Position numbers and translations under genes: made by a program. A stretch of DNA of 5,662 bases, taken from NCBI GenBank assembly GCA_015222985.1, contig JADFWI010000141.1, positions 1 through 5,662 of the forward strand. Direction: 5' to 3'. The stretch is from Pseudomonadota bacterium. GTDB taxonomy: Bacteria; Desulfobacterota; Desulfobacteria; Desulfobacterales; C00003060. The notes beneath the pieces are model-generated. The model worked only from the letters and a program-made list of their open reading frames with translations, made no database searches and was not told the DNA's origin. This document shows, piece after piece, positions 5,625 to 5,662 of the stretch; the first letter of the stretch is position 1, and each line of letters starts with the position of its first letter.

Positions 5625-5662
5625 CCCCGTCTCTGACAGATGGATGAAATGTATGTACTTCT

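Overview
The window looks like a chromosomal stretch from a Gram-negative anaerobe, most likely a sulfate-reducer-type deltaproteobacterium (Desulfobacterota). This is an inference from gene style, not from a marker gene. The signs are a small exported protein ending in a dockerin-like 'DGDVDG.DLAAFAA' tail, an MJ0042-type zinc-ribbon membrane protein, a lipoprotein M48 protease with an accessory C-terminal region, and TTCGAA-rich and 'CTCAAAG'-type intergenic repeats. Base composition is moderate and the genes are separated by short, repeat-bearing gaps.

Layout: (1) 20-409 (+) is a small secreted protein with one dockerin/EF-hand-like calcium loop at its end. (2) 410-680 holds possible weak terminator hairpins and a promoter with a perfect TTGACA box inside a 10-bp palindrome. 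(3) 681-1388 (+) is a zinc-ribbon protein with one membrane span and an extracytoplasmic C-terminal domain. (4) 1432-2652 (-) is an AAA-type ATPase with a DUF4143 C-terminal half, convergent with the previous gene. (5) 2653-2808 is a divergent control region with a perfect 12-bp-arm palindrome plus a third copy of its half-site. The palindrome overlaps a candidate promoter that would give the ATPase a leaderless or nearly leaderless mRNA. (6) 2809-4299 (+) is an M48 zinc metalloprotease lipoprotein. (7) 4300-4345 is a 46-bp convergent junction with four tandem 7-bp repeats. (8) 4346-5383 (-) is RtcA, the RNA 3'-phosphate cyclase, standing alone without RtcB or RtcR in view. (9) 5384-5662 is the rtcA control region, followed by a roughly 160-bp inverted-repeat element resembling a MITE or long hairpin repeat.

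No two neighbouring genes form an obvious operon: the ATPase and protease are divergent, and the other ATPase and rtcA junctions are convergent. The products serve separate jobs: surface or secreted protein, envelope sensing or assembly, nucleotide-driven function of unknown target, envelope proteolysis, and RNA end repair. I see no convincing multi-gene new system. The most unusual signals are the three-half-site operator at the ATPase start, the inverted-repeat element upstream of rtcA, and the uncharacterised C-terminal domains of the zinc-ribbon protein and the protease.
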